Below are positions 44,768-53,212 of a stretch of 64,000 nucleotides of DNA, in pieces (the first letter of the stretch is position 1; every line of letters begins with the position of its first letter). Source of the DNA: Labrys sp. WJW (lineage in GTDB: Bacteria; Pseudomonadota; Alphaproteobacteria; Rhizobiales; Labraceae). Under the pieces are notes generated by a model. That model worked only from the letters and a program-made list of their open reading frames with translations, was not told the origin of the DNA and ran no database searches. Location of the stretch: NCBI RefSeq assembly GCF_001676615.1, contig NZ_LYXZ01000038.1, positions 1 to 64,000 of the forward strand. Direction: 5' to 3'. A program made the position numbers and the translations under genes.

Positions 44768-45734
44768 AGTCCTCAATCCCGGCCTTTCCACCACCATCCA
44801 GGACCTCGGCAGGCCTGGTTATTTTCACCTCGGCATTCCCGTCGGCGGGGCGATGGACCGGCTGGCCTTGCGCGCCGCCAATCTCCTGGTCGGCAATGAC
44901 GAAGGAGAGGCCTGCCTGGAGGCCGTCTTCCTCGGCCCCGAACTCGAATTCACCCGCGATGCGACGATCGCCATCACCGGGGGCGAGATGCCGATCAAGA
45001 TCGGCGGGGTCGAGCAGCCGTCCTGGACCGCCCTCAGCGTCAAGGCGGGCCAGACCCTCAGCTTTGGCTTCCTCAAGGCGGGCGCGCGCATCTACATCGC
45101 CGTCGCCGGCGGCTTCGACGTTCCCGTGGCGCTCGGCAGCCGTTCCACCTATGTGATCGGCGCGCTCGGCGGCCACAAGGGACGCGCACTCGCCAAGGGC
45201 GACGAAGTCGCCATCGGCGAAGCGGGGGCCGTCAAGGAAGGGCGCAGCGTGCCCGAGCCCTTGCGCCGTCGTCCCGGCGCACCGGCGCAGCTTCGCGTCC
45301 TGCCGGGCCTGTATTGGCACCGCATCCAGGAGCAATCCGGGCGTGCCTTCTTCGAGGACCAGTGGAAGGTGGCGCCGGAAGCCGATCGCATGGGCTACCG
45401 CTTCCGCGGCGGGCGACCGCTGCACTTCGTCGAGCGCGAGCCGCCCTTCGGGGCGGGGTCGGATCCCTCCAACATCGTCGACAGCTGCTATCCCTATGGC
45501 TCGATCCAGGTGCCGAGCGGCACCGAACCGATCATCCTGCACCGCGATGCCGTGTCAGGCGGCGGCTATTTCATGCTCGGCACCGTGATCTCGGCCGACA
45601 TGGACCTCATCGGCCAGATGCAGCCCAATACTCCGACGCAGTTCGTCGAGGTCGACATGGCCACGGCCTTGGCGGCACGCGGCGAACGCGTTGCGCTGCT
45701 GGCCTGCATTCGAGCCGTACTGGCCTCCAACTAG
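44757..45734 (+). CDS. pxpC: 5-oxoprolinase subunit C / AHS2 (KipA-like)
   Basis: A 325-residue AHS2 (CT_A_B) protein: MGVRVLNPGLSTTIQDLGRP and GYFHLGIPVGGAMDRLALRA at the start, then AVAGGFDVPVALGSRSTYV and QVPSGTEPIILHRDAVSGGG later. With PxpB it forms the PxpBC complex, homologous to the carboxyltransferase part of urea carboxylase. ATG at 44757 lies 11 bases inside pxpB. A permease follows after 105 bases. Confidence 0.93.
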   Translation: MGVRVLNPGLSTTIQDLGRPGYFHLGIPVGGAMDRLALRAANLLVGNDEGEACLEAVFLGPELEFTRDATIAITGGEMPIKIGGVEQPSWTALSVKAGQTLSFGFLKAGARIYIAVAGGFDVPVALGSRSTYVIGALGGHKGRALAKGDEVAIGEAGAVKEGRSVPEPLRRRPGAPAQLRVLPGLYWHRIQEQSGRAFFEDQWKVAPEADRMGYRFRGGRPLHFVEREPPFGAGSDPSNIVDSCYPYGSIQVPSGTEPIILHRDAVSGGGYFMLGTVISADMDLIGQMQPNTPTQFVEVDMATALAARGERVALLACIRAVLASN

Positions 45735-45839
45735 AACCGCACCGGTCGAAGCGGCTGCAAAGGCTGCACGACCCAAGAACAACAGAACGACGCCATCCAA
45801 AAGTACGACATCGATCGAACCACTGAGAGGGGATCCATC

Positions 45840-47195
45840 ATGGCAGGCACTGTCGCGGCCGCCGAAGCCGATACGCTCGATTATTCCAACCGAGCCGTCC
45901 CGCCTAACGCACGCATGCCCAAGATGGCGCTGACCATGGCCTGGTGGGCCGTGTGCAGCGCCGTGTTCTACATCGTCGTCGGCGCCGCCCTGGCGCTGGG
46001 CTTCGGCACAAGCAACGCCATCATCGGCATGATCATGTCGGTGATCGCCTATGGCCTGATCAACGCCGTGCTCAGCCGCTTTGCCATTCGCACCGGCCTG
46101 TCCGTCGCTCTGTTCTCGCGCGTGCTGTTCGGCAATGCCGGCGCCGGGCTGGCGACCCTGATCTTCTGCGCGACCGCCATCTATTATGCCGTGTTCGAGG
46201 GATCGGTGATCGCGGTCGGCATCCACACCATCTTTCCGTCGGTGTCCTATGCCATAGCGGCCCTGATCGTGGTGCTCTATTCGGTGCCGCTGATCTTCGG
46301 CAGCATCCAGACCTGGCTCGACAAGTTCAACGGTGTGCTGCTGCCCTTTTACATTCTCGGCCTCGTCGTCGCCGTCGGTCTTGCCGTGGCCGAATATGGC
46401 TATAGCGACAAGTGGCTCAATCTCGGCCCGGCCGACGGCGCACCGGCTGGCGGCTGGTGGTCGTGCTTCGTCTACTATATGGGCGTGTGGGTGCTGATGA
46501 TGTTCACCTTCGACTACGCCCGCTTCGGCCGCGAGGAGGACGCCGGCTACCACGCCTTCTTCAATTTCGGCATGCCCTTCTATGTCATGGTGTTCCTGGT
46601 CAGCGGCCTGTTCGGCATGTTCATGATCGGCACCGTGCCCGATCTCGGCACCGTCAGCGAAGTAACCGTCCTGCTCGCCTTGCTCAAGCTGATGGGCGTC
46701 TGGGGCCTGCTCTTCGTCTGGGTCACGCAGACGCGCATCAACACGGCCAATTACTATCTCGCTGCCGTCAACATGGAGGCCCTGGTCCAGCTCTTCGGTA
46801 AGCTGCCCTTCGGGCGCATTGGCTGGGCCGTGGTCGTCGGCCTGATCGTCTATCTCCTGATGCTGGCCGATGTCTTCGCCTATCTGCTGCAGGCCCTCGC
46901 CTATCAGGGAATCTTCGTGGTGGCCTGGGTTGCCGTGGCGATGGCCCATATCCTCAGCGATCGCTACCGGCGCCTGGCCGGCGACACGATCGAATATCGC
47001 TCCAGTCACGTGCCCGCCTTCAACCCGCTCGGCCTGGCCGCCTGGTTCGCCGGTGCGGCCATCGGCATCGGCCTGCATCTGTTCGGAGGGGCTTATGCGG
47101 AGTTGTCGGCACCGGCGACGGCGGTGGCTGCCTTCTGCATCTATACGGTGGGCCTCACCTTCGCCCGCCGCTCCTGGTTCCTGGTCGCGGATTGA
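45840..47195 (+). CDS. NCS1-type purine/cytosine/hydantoin permease-like transporter
   Basis: A 451-residue inner-membrane protein with about 12 helices. The opening NARMPKMALTMAWWAVCSAV and the GSIQTWLDKFNGVLLPFYIL and FTFDYARFGREEDAGYHAFF segments resemble the cytosine/purine permease branch of NCS1, which also carries hydantoin and allantoin. ATG at 45840 follows GAGAGGGGATCC. As last gene of the pxp series it probably imports the cyclic amide or ureide used by the enzymes. Exact substrate unknown. Confidence 0.87.
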   Translation: MAGTVAAAEADTLDYSNRAVPPNARMPKMALTMAWWAVCSAVFYIVVGAALALGFGTSNAIIGMIMSVIAYGLINAVLSRFAIRTGLSVALFSRVLFGNAGAGLATLIFCATAIYYAVFEGSVIAVGIHTIFPSVSYAIAALIVVLYSVPLIFGSIQTWLDKFNGVLLPFYILGLVVAVGLAVAEYGYSDKWLNLGPADGAPAGGWWSCFVYYMGVWVLMMFTFDYARFGREEDAGYHAFFNFGMPFYVMVFLVSGLFGMFMIGTVPDLGTVSEVTVLLALLKLMGVWGLLFVWVTQTRINTANYYLAAVNMEALVQLFGKLPFGRIGWAVVVGLIVYLLMLADVFAYLLQALAYQGIFVVAWVAVAMAHILSDRYRRLAGDTIEYRSSHVPAFNPLGLAAWFAGAAIGIGLHLFGGAYAELSAPATAVAAFCIYTVGLTFARRSWFLVAD

Positions 47196-47503
47196 AGCGC
47201 GTGATTGCAATGCTCCCGGCTGGGCGATCAGCCGGGAATTGCACCGGTGGCCGCTGATCGGTTGCACCCACTCGGGAACGATCGGAGCCGGCAGGCGTTT
47301 GACTGCAAGATGCGCATGCGTCAACCGGACCTGGCAGTAGAGGGAACAGGGATGGTTTTTCCGGTTTCCCGCCCTGACCAACGAAACGGTAGCCGAGCCC
47401 TTGTCCTGCCCGTGCGTATCGCCTCGGTTCGTGATGCAGGGACTGATTTCGAGCGCGTTCCGGTTGTTGTCGGAGTCGATTGGTCAGATTTTGCAGGAGC
47501 CGC
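47196..47503. other. 308-base non-coding gap
   Basis: Between the permease and the small membrane protein. No gene, hairpin with T-run or repeat was recognised. Confidence 0.45.
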
Positions 47504-48016
47504 ATGGAAGTCGTATCCCGGGTGGTGTTTACCGTAGCCAGCATCTGCCTGATGATGTTGGCGGGCGGTCTTGTCGGAATGGCCGGATTTCGGGTCTTTC
47601 ATGCCGCCTATTACGACGGCCAGTTCGACAACACCCTGCTCGATTCAATCGGCTTCGTGGTGGTCGGCGTCGCGGTCTTCGACGTGGCGCGCTATTTCCT
47701 CGAGGAGGAGGTGCTGCGCGCACGCGAAATGCGCAATGCCGTGGAGGCTCGGCGCAGCCTGACGAAATTCATGTCGGCCATCGTGATCGCGGTTTTCCTC
47801 GAGGCCTTGGTGACGGTGTTCAAGGTGGCCAAGCAAAGCCCTGAGCAATTGCTTTATCCGGCGCTCCTGCTGTTCGGGGGCACCGCAATGATCGCGGGCC
47901 TCGGCGTCTACCAAAAGCTGTCCGTCAGCGTCGAACGGGAAAGCCCGGCGGAACCCCGCAGGGAAAAGGGTGAAAGCAAGCGCAAGAGCGGCGAGCGGGA
48001 AGCGGAGCCGAGATAG
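47504..48016 (+). CDS. conserved-type membrane protein of unknown function (170 aa)
   Basis: Four hydrophobic segments (about 7-30, 45-65, 90-112, 119-140) with a charged amphipathic region between the second and third (RYFLEEEVLRAREMRNAVEA) and a basic, Glu/Arg-rich tail from ~150. ATG at 47504 follows GCAGGAGCC. The pattern resembles small membrane proteins found widely in Hyphomicrobiales, but no functional family was recognised. The repeat copy at 48019-48122 starts two bases after its stop. Confidence 0.8.
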   Translation: MEVVSRVVFTVASICLMMLAGGLVGMAGFRVFHAAYYDGQFDNTLLDSIGFVVVGVAVFDVARYFLEEEVLRAREMRNAVEARRSLTKFMSAIVIAVFLEALVTVFKVAKQSPEQLLYPALLLFGGTAMIAGLGVYQKLSVSVERESPAEPRREKGESKRKSGEREAEPR

Positions 48017-48018
48017 GC

Positions 48019-48122
48019 TACAGCATCGAACCTGATTTCTGAATCAAGCTCGATGCTGTAATTCCTTGTTGTCGCATCTTTTTTATCGAAAACCGGTACC
48101 CGCTTTTCGGCGTGGTGCTCTA
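48019..48122 (-). repeat. dispersed palindromic repeat, copy 2, between convergent genes
   Basis: Inverted copy of 34367-34470. It fills the space between two convergent genes exactly: it starts two bases after the stop of the membrane protein, and its far end TAG is also the stop codon of the YigZ gene. It could act as a bidirectional transcript end. Copy 2 lacks the 30-bp arms of copy 1. Confidence 0.8.
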
Positions 48123-48728
48123 GGCTTCGTTTCGCGTCGGGATCGACATCACCGCACGACCGCTTGTGACATCCGCGACCATCTGCCGGACATCGGCCAG
48201 ATCCTGTTCGCGGATCGCGGCGACGAACTCGCTTCCCGTCGCGGTATAGTCCTGCGTCAGGATCTGCACCGCCTCATGGGTGGACAAGCGAGCCTGGACC
48301 AGCGCCAGGTCGGTAAAGGTGCAACTGATGCGTGCCTCGACCCGCATGACGATCGGCAACTTCTCGGCAGCCCGCAGGCAGGCGGCTGCCGTGCCGCCAT
48401 AAGCCCGGACCAAGCCGCCGCTGCCGAGCAGCACGCCGCCGAACCAGCGCGTGACCACGACGGCGACGCCGTCCAGGGCTTGGCCGTCGATCGCCTGCAG
48501 GATCGGCTTGCCGGCGGTGCCGCTGGGTTCGCCATCATCGTTGAAGCGGTAGAGGGGGCCGACTCGCCAGGCCCAGCAATTGTGATTGGCCCCCATGTCG
48601 GCATGATCCCTGATGAAGGCCTTGGCGGCTTCCTCTCCCGATACCGGAGCGGCCGTCGCCAGAAAGCGACTTTTCTTGACCTCCTGTCTGAAGGTCTCGA
48701 CTCTCTGAAGGCTGAACAAATCCGGCAT
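48120..48728 (-). CDS. YigZ/IMPACT family protein
   Basis: A 202-residue protein of the UPF0029 (YigZ/IMPACT) family with the signature NHNCWAWRVG ... NDDGEPSGTAGKPIL and TRWFGGVLLGSGGLVRAYGG, followed by a C-terminal ferredoxin-like (DUF1949) domain. Eukaryotic IMPACT modulates Gcn2; bacterial YigZ is thought to act at the ribosome or on RNA, not settled. Its stop codon lies within the dispersed repeat. Confidence 0.93.
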   Translation of the reverse strand: MPDLFSLQRVETFRQEVKKSRFLATAAPVSGEEAAKAFIRDHADMGANHNCWAWRVGPLYRFNDDGEPSGTAGKPILQAIDGQALDGVAVVVTRWFGGVLLGSGGLVRAYGGTAAACLRAAEKLPIVMRVEARISCTFTDLALVQARLSTHEAVQILTQDYTATGSEFVAAIREQDLADVRQMVADVTSGRAVMSIPTRNEA

Positions 48729-49126
48729 GCCTGCAATCTAAAGCATTTTCCTGGAAAGGTTGACAGATATGTCTACTGAAATAAACATAATTATAACAAT
48801 TGGTTATGCGTAATTCCTGATATAGAGAACTCGAGACTTCTCTCTGCGGGGACGGTTCCTGCGCCAGGTCACCCCCCCTCCGACATGGCGGGATCCGCCA
48901 TGTCGATCGCAGCGTGGCCCGGCAAGGTCGCTCGCCGCAGAAGCATGCGATGGCGCAACTGCGCTCGCCCAATGCTCATTCGGCGACAACAGGCACAAGC
49001 ATTGGGCCTGCCTCGTAAACCCAAAATCGAAAGCATGATGTGGGCACCGTTCTGCATCGATTGACTTGACCGGGCGTCACTGCTGTAGTCGCCGGCAGCC
49101 TGGATGTTCTCAAAAAAGGGATTTGG
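48729..49126. other. 398-base divergent intergenic region
   Basis: AT-rich near the YigZ start (48750-48830), then a hairpin at 48881-48905. Includes TAAAGCATTTTCCTGGAAA at 48739-48757, a likely fragment of another rhizobial repeat. Minus-strand open frames at 48869-49144 look like shadows. Confidence 0.45.
48881..48905. promoter_or_regulatory. 10-bp perfect inverted repeat
   Basis: CGACATGGCG, GGATC, CGCCATGTCG. It is about 220 bases upstream of the transglycosylase start and may be an operator or a leader hairpin; no T-run follows. Confidence 0.4.
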
Positions 49127-49921
49127 ATGAGCACGAGGATACATGTAGCGGCGCTGGCCGGAGCGGTCTTGGGCCTTTTCCAGTTTTCAGGCGGAGCCTA
49201 TGCTGCCCAATGCGGCAAGACTGCAGCCGGCTATGAAGCATGGAAGCAGGAATTTTCTGCCGAGGCGCGCGCCAAGGGCGTCGGTCAGGCCGGCATCGCC
49301 GCGCTGATGAGCACCCATTACGCCACAGCCACCATCAACGCCGATCGTGGCTTGAAGAGCTTCCGGCTGTCCCTGGATCAGTTCCTTGCCAAGCGCGGTG
49401 GCAACACGATCGTCGCGCGCGGGCGCCAGCTCAAGAAGTCCCAAGGCGCGCTGTTCGCCAACATCGAGCGCCGCTATGGCGTGCCGGCGGGACCACTGCT
49501 GGCGATTTGGGGCATGGAGTCGGGCTTTGGTGCCGTCAAGGGCAACCAGAACATGCTCTCCTCGGTGGCAACGCTCGCCTATGACTGCCGCCGGCCCGAA
49601 TTCTTTACCGACCAGCTCTATGCCGCGCTCAAGCTTGTCGACAGTGGCCGCTTCACGGCACAAACCCGCGGTTCCATGCATGGCGAAGTGGGCCAGACCC
49701 AGTTCATGCCCAAGACCGTGCTGCAATATGGCATCGGCAATCTCGACACGGCTGCGGGTGCCCTTGATTCGACCGCCAACTACCTGAAGGCCCATGGCTG
49801 GAGCGCCGGCCAGGGCTATCAGCCGGGCGAGCCGAATTTTGGGGCGATCCAGGCCTGGAATGCGGCCTCCGTCTATCAGCAGGCCATCGCCCATATCGGC
49901 CAGCGCATCGACGCTCAATAG
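49127..49921 (+). CDS. lytic murein transglycosylase (SLT_2/MltB-like)
   Basis: A 264-residue periplasmic enzyme that cleaves peptidoglycan between MurNAc and GlcNAc. Signal peptide MSTRIHVAALAGAVLGLFQF ... GGAYA is followed by the catalytic domain with the acid residue Glu in LLAIWGMESGFGAVKGNQNM and GEVGQTQFMPKTVLQYGIG. It lacks the C-terminal peptidoglycan-binding domain common in larger relatives. Start ATG at 49127 with GGGATTTGG. A terminator hairpin follows. Confidence 0.93.
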   Translation: MSTRIHVAALAGAVLGLFQFSGGAYAAQCGKTAAGYEAWKQEFSAEARAKGVGQAGIAALMSTHYATATINADRGLKSFRLSLDQFLAKRGGNTIVARGRQLKKSQGALFANIERRYGVPAGPLLAIWGMESGFGAVKGNQNMLSSVATLAYDCRRPEFFTDQLYAALKLVDSGRFTAQTRGSMHGEVGQTQFMPKTVLQYGIGNLDTAAGALDSTANYLKAHGWSAGQGYQPGEPNFGAIQAWNAASVYQQAIAHIGQRIDAQ

Positions 49922-50284
49922 GACAGACCCGCTGAGCTGGGTGCGAGAACCCCGAGTTCCCTCACCTGGCCGCGATCGGTCATCGATCCATGACGCCGTG
50001 GAGCACCAGCTTCCACGGCGTTTCATTTTGATTGACCTATGATCCGAGCGAATGGCCTTGATCGCGGCCTGCTGTCCGCCGCCGCATGTCACTTCCGAGC
50101 TGCCCGAGACATGCTTTCGGCTGGAGTCGTTCCCTCTCTGCCCGCCCGGCAGAATGTTCTATCGCCGATAAAAACTAAGCCCTTGCGCTAAGTTTTGAAG
50201 GCTGATAGTTAGCCTAAAGGATAGGTAATGGGTTTTCGCCCATATCCCGAAAAGCATGGTGGTCGAACCGCGAAAGGTGACGTG
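49922..50284. other. 363-base gap with transglycosylase terminator
   Basis: Holds the terminator at 49993-50030 and the promoter region of the dihydrofolate-reductase-like gene. An imperfect dyad around AAACTAAGCCCTTGCGCTAAGTT lies at about 50171-50193. No gene recognised. Confidence 0.45.
49993..50030 (+). terminator. rho-independent terminator of the transglycosylase gene
   Basis: ACGCCGTGGA and TCCACGGCGT form a 10-bp perfect stem with a 9-base loop, followed by TTCATTTTG. Confidence 0.75.
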
Positions 50285-50899
50285 ATGAAGCTGGTCTTGA
50301 TGGAATTCTTGTCCCTCGACGGCGTGTATCAAGGGCCGGGGAGCCCCGATGAAGACACGACCGATAGTTTCACCCGCGGTGGCTGGTTCGTGCCCTTCAT
50401 CGACGAAGCCCTGATGCGTGCCGTGACCGCCTGGGTCGCCGAAGCCGATGGCTTCCTGTTCGGGCGCCGGACCTATGAGAATTTCGCGCGCGACTGGCCG
50501 AAAATGGATGATCCGAACGATCCGATTGCCAGCAAGCTGAATGGCGCTCCGAAATATGTGGCCTCGACATCGCTCGAGCGTGCCTCATGGGCACCTTCGA
50601 CCACCCTGTCAGGCGACATTTTCGGTGGCATCGCCGCATTGAAGGCCAAGCCCGGCCGCGAGCTCCAGATCCATGGCAGCGGGCGGCTTGCCTACTCGCT
50701 GTTGGAAGCTGGATTGGTGGACGAGCTAAGGCTCATGATTGCTCCCGTCGTACTGGGACAGGGCCGCAAACTCTTCAGGGATGGCGGGCAGCCTCTCGGC
50801 TTCAGGCCGCTGAAGACCGAGTTGACGCCGGCAGGCCTCACGATCCAGGTCTATGAGCAGGCCGGAACACCCACATTCGTGACTTACAGCCCTTCGTGA
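50285..50899 (+). CDS. dihydrofolate reductase family protein (RibD C-terminal type)
   Basis: A 204-residue NADPH-dependent reductase fold of the RibD C-terminal/DHFR-like family: MKLVLMEFLSLDGVYQGPGS at the start, FLFGRRTYENFARDWP and ELQIHGSGRLAYSLLEAGLV as family landmarks. True substrate is unknown; these proteins are distinct from DHFR of folate metabolism. ATG at 50285 follows AAAGGTGA; the frame open to 50228 is not needed by the family. Confidence 0.9.
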   Translation: MKLVLMEFLSLDGVYQGPGSPDEDTTDSFTRGGWFVPFIDEALMRAVTAWVAEADGFLFGRRTYENFARDWPKMDDPNDPIASKLNGAPKYVASTSLERASWAPSTTLSGDIFGGIAALKAKPGRELQIHGSGRLAYSLLEAGLVDELRLMIAPVVLGQGRKLFRDGGQPLGFRPLKTELTPAGLTIQVYEQAGTPTFVTYSPS

Positions 50900-51008
50900 T
50901 TGGTTGGGCCGAGCCGGGCCAGGCTTCGCGGGACGGGAGGCGCCGAAATGCCGCGATATCGCCATCGCGGCGAAACAAACGGAAATCGCAGGTTAAGGCG
51001 ACGCGAGC

Positions 51009-51110
51009 ATGGTGGTGGCCCCTTTCACCGGAGCCAAGCCGATGCTCGAAAGTGTGCTGTTTGCCCTGCTGTTCTCCTTCGTCACCTATTATCTCACCTT
51101 CGATCTGTGA
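51009..51110 (+). CDS. possible 33-residue single-helix membrane peptide
   Basis: MVVAPFTGAKPMLESVLFAL continues into a hydrophobic helix and ends YYLTFDL. A weak AAGG lies about ten bases before the ATG; an internal ATG at 51042 would give 22 residues. It fills a 230-base space between the reductase and the convergent LysE gene. Composition suits a small membrane protein, but no homologue is known to me. Confidence 0.35.
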   Translation: MVVAPFTGAKPMLESVLFALLFSFVTYYLTFDL

Positions 51111-51133
51111 AGGGAGGTCGATACTCCCGTCGA

Positions 51134-51739
51134 TCAGCGCGCCGCTTCAGCCAGGATCGGATAGAGTGAGGCGACCAGCGCCCCCGCCATCACCACGTTG
51201 AAGACGCGCAGCCGCACAGGTCCGGACAGGAAACCACGCAAAGCGGTCCCCGCTGCCGCCCAGACCAGCAGGCAGGGACCATTGGCCAGAACGTAAATGG
51301 CCGTTACCACCAGGACATAGCCGAAAAAGCCGTCGGCCGGCGTATAGGTCGCAATCGCGCCGATTGCCATGATCCAGGCCTTTGGATTGACCCATTGGAA
51401 AGCCGCTGCCTGGAGAAAAGTCATCGGTCGATCCCGGCTCCCCTCCGAATCCGGCCCGCCCGCTCTCGCGATCTTCCAGGCAAGATAAAGCAGGTAGGCC
51501 GCGCCCCCATAGCGCAGCAACGTGTGAAGGAACGGGAAGGCCGTGAACAAGCTGCCTATGCCGAAGCCTGCGGCAAGCACCAGGACGCAGAAGCCGAGAT
51601 TGATACCGAGAAGGTGAGGCATGGTGGCCCTGAGACCGTAGTTGGCGCCGGAGGCCAGCAGCATCGTGTTGTTCGGGCCCGGCGTGATCGATGTGACGAA
51701 GGCATAGATGATGAAGGCGGTCAGCAGGTCGGATGTCAT
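51134..51739 (-). CDS. LysE/RhtB-family amino-acid exporter
   Basis: A 201-residue inner-membrane exporter with about six helices. Family signature TSITPGPNNTMLLASGANYG at residues ~16-36 and later FQWVNPKAWIMAIGA are visible. It is divergent from a MocR regulator with direct and inverted GTGACAC/GTGTCA sites between, so it is probably induced by an amino acid or related amine sensed through PLP in that regulator. Confidence 0.94.
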   Translation of the reverse strand: MTSDLLTAFIIYAFVTSITPGPNNTMLLASGANYGLRATMPHLLGINLGFCVLVLAAGFGIGSLFTAFPFLHTLLRYGGAAYLLYLAWKIARAGGPDSEGSRDRPMTFLQAAAFQWVNPKAWIMAIGAIATYTPADGFFGYVLVVTAIYVLANGPCLLVWAAAGTALRGFLSGPVRLRVFNVVMAGALVASLYPILAEAAR

Positions 51740-51785
51740 GGCAGGGGTCGTCGGTTCCGAAGGGAATTGACGGCATCATAGAGGC

Positions 51786-51825
51786 GTGACACATTTTCAA
51801 AATATATAATAGTGTCATGTGACAC
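51786..51825. promoter_or_regulatory. MocR operator and -10 box between lysE and mocR genes
   Basis: GTGACAC occurs twice in direct order (51786-51792 and 51819-51825, 33 bases apart, about three helical turns), with the inverted GTGTCA at 51812-51817. TATAAT at 51805-51810 is a probable -10 for the plus-strand regulator. This layout is typical of MocR binding. Confidence 0.6.
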
Positions 51826-51841
51826 AATTGATGAGTCCGCC

Positions 51842-53200
51842 GTGAAGCTTGCGTCACCATGGGCACCGCGCCTGGCGCCAGGCGATGAGCCGCCGTTCGA
51901 GCGGCTCGCCGCAGCGCTTGCCGACGACATTGCCGGCGGCCTGATCGGCGCTGGCGACCGGCTGCCGGCCCATCGCGACCTGGCCTGGCGCCTCGGTATC
52001 GGGGTCGGCACCGTCACCAAGGCCTATGCAAGGCTGGAACAACGCGGCCTGGTGCGATCCCTCCATGGCCGCGGCATGTTCGTGGCAGGCACGTGGGCCG
52101 CCACGGCCGGACGCATCGATCTCGGCATCAATGCCCCGCCGCAGATGTTGAGCGACAGGCTGCTGCAGGCGACATTGTCGATGCTGGCAAAGCGCCTCGA
52201 TGCCGAAACTTTCGGAGCTTATTCCCATCCTGCCGGGCGCCCGGAGCATCGCCGCCTGATGGCACGGTGGCTGGCCAGATGGGGCTTTGACGCCGAACCG
52301 GATCTTATATTGCTGACCCATGGAGCCCAGCACGCCCTCGCCATTGCGATGGCGATGGCCTGCCCGCCGGGAACCCGTCTGCTGACCGAGACACTGACCT
52401 ATCCCGGCGCCCTGCTGGTGGCACGGCAGGCCGGCCTCGATATCATCGGCCTCGCGATGGACCAGGAGGGCCTGACGCCCGATGCCCTGGCCGAGGCGCT
52501 CGGCGCCGATCACGGCCGGCCGAGGGTGCTCTATGTGACGCCGACCCTGCACAATCCAACGACGGCGACAATGGGCCCCGAACGCCGCCAGGCTGTGGTC
52601 CGCCTCTGCCGCGCCCACGACATCACCATCATCGAGGACGACGTCTACGGCATTTTCGCGCCAACGGGCGTCCGCCCACTGTCCTGCCTTGCACCCGAAC
52701 GCACCTTCCATGTCACCAGCCTCTCCAAGGCCTTGAGCCCGGGGCTTCGCATGGGCGCGCTCGTCGTCCCGCCCGATCGCGTGGCCGAGGCAGAGGCGAG
52801 GCTGCAGGCAAGCAGCACCATGGCCTCTGCTCTCCAGGCCGAGATCATGGGGATGTGGCTGACGGACGGAACGGCGGAAGCCGTCGCCTCCTCGATCCGC
52901 GCAGATGCCGTTCGACGCTCAGCCTTCGCCGCCGAACGCCTGCCCAAGCAGGCGGTGCTCAGGATCAATGACGGTTTTCACGCCTGGCTGCCGATGCCGG
53001 CCGAAGCGGCGGATCGCTTCGTCGCTCGGGCCGCGATACGCGGTGTCGCCTTGATGCCGGCGCGCGCAGCAATGGCCGATCCCTCAGCACCGGATGGCGG
53101 GGTGCGAATAAGCCTCGGCACTCCTGCGATCGCTCAGCTCGACCAGGCACTCGACATTCTCGCCGACCTGTTCCTCGCCGACCGGTCGGTGCTCGTCTGA
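51842..53200 (+). CDS. MocR-family PLP-dependent transcriptional regulator
   Basis: A 452-residue fusion: GntR winged helix (about 10-80; GAGDRLPAHRDLAWRLGIGV, VTKAYARLEQRGLV) and an aminotransferase class I-like domain that binds PLP through the lysine in HVTSLSKALSPGLRMGALV. GTG at 51842 is preferred to the GTG at 51812, because the latter lies only two bases after the -10 box and within the operator. Likely regulates the divergent lysE-type exporter and itself. Confidence 0.93.
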   Translation: MKLASPWAPRLAPGDEPPFERLAAALADDIAGGLIGAGDRLPAHRDLAWRLGIGVGTVTKAYARLEQRGLVRSLHGRGMFVAGTWAATAGRIDLGINAPPQMLSDRLLQATLSMLAKRLDAETFGAYSHPAGRPEHRRLMARWLARWGFDAEPDLILLTHGAQHALAIAMAMACPPGTRLLTETLTYPGALLVARQAGLDIIGLAMDQEGLTPDALAEALGADHGRPRVLYVTPTLHNPTTATMGPERRQAVVRLCRAHDITIIEDDVYGIFAPTGVRPLSCLAPERTFHVTSLSKALSPGLRMGALVVPPDRVAEAEARLQASSTMASALQAEIMGMWLTDGTAEAVASSIRADAVRRSAFAAERLPKQAVLRINDGFHAWLPMPAEAADRFVARAAIRGVALMPARAAMADPSAPDGGVRISLGTPAIAQLDQALDILADLFLADRSVLV

Positions 53201-53212
53201 GCAGGCAAGCGT

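Noticed and set aside
45555-47381. 608-codon minus-strand open frame over the permease
   Set aside because: His/Gln/Glu/Gly-rich shadow of a membrane protein gene.
48869-49144. 91-codon minus-strand frame across the transglycosylase start
   Set aside because: Overlaps the signal-peptide start of a clear gene and a palindrome; no ribosome site.
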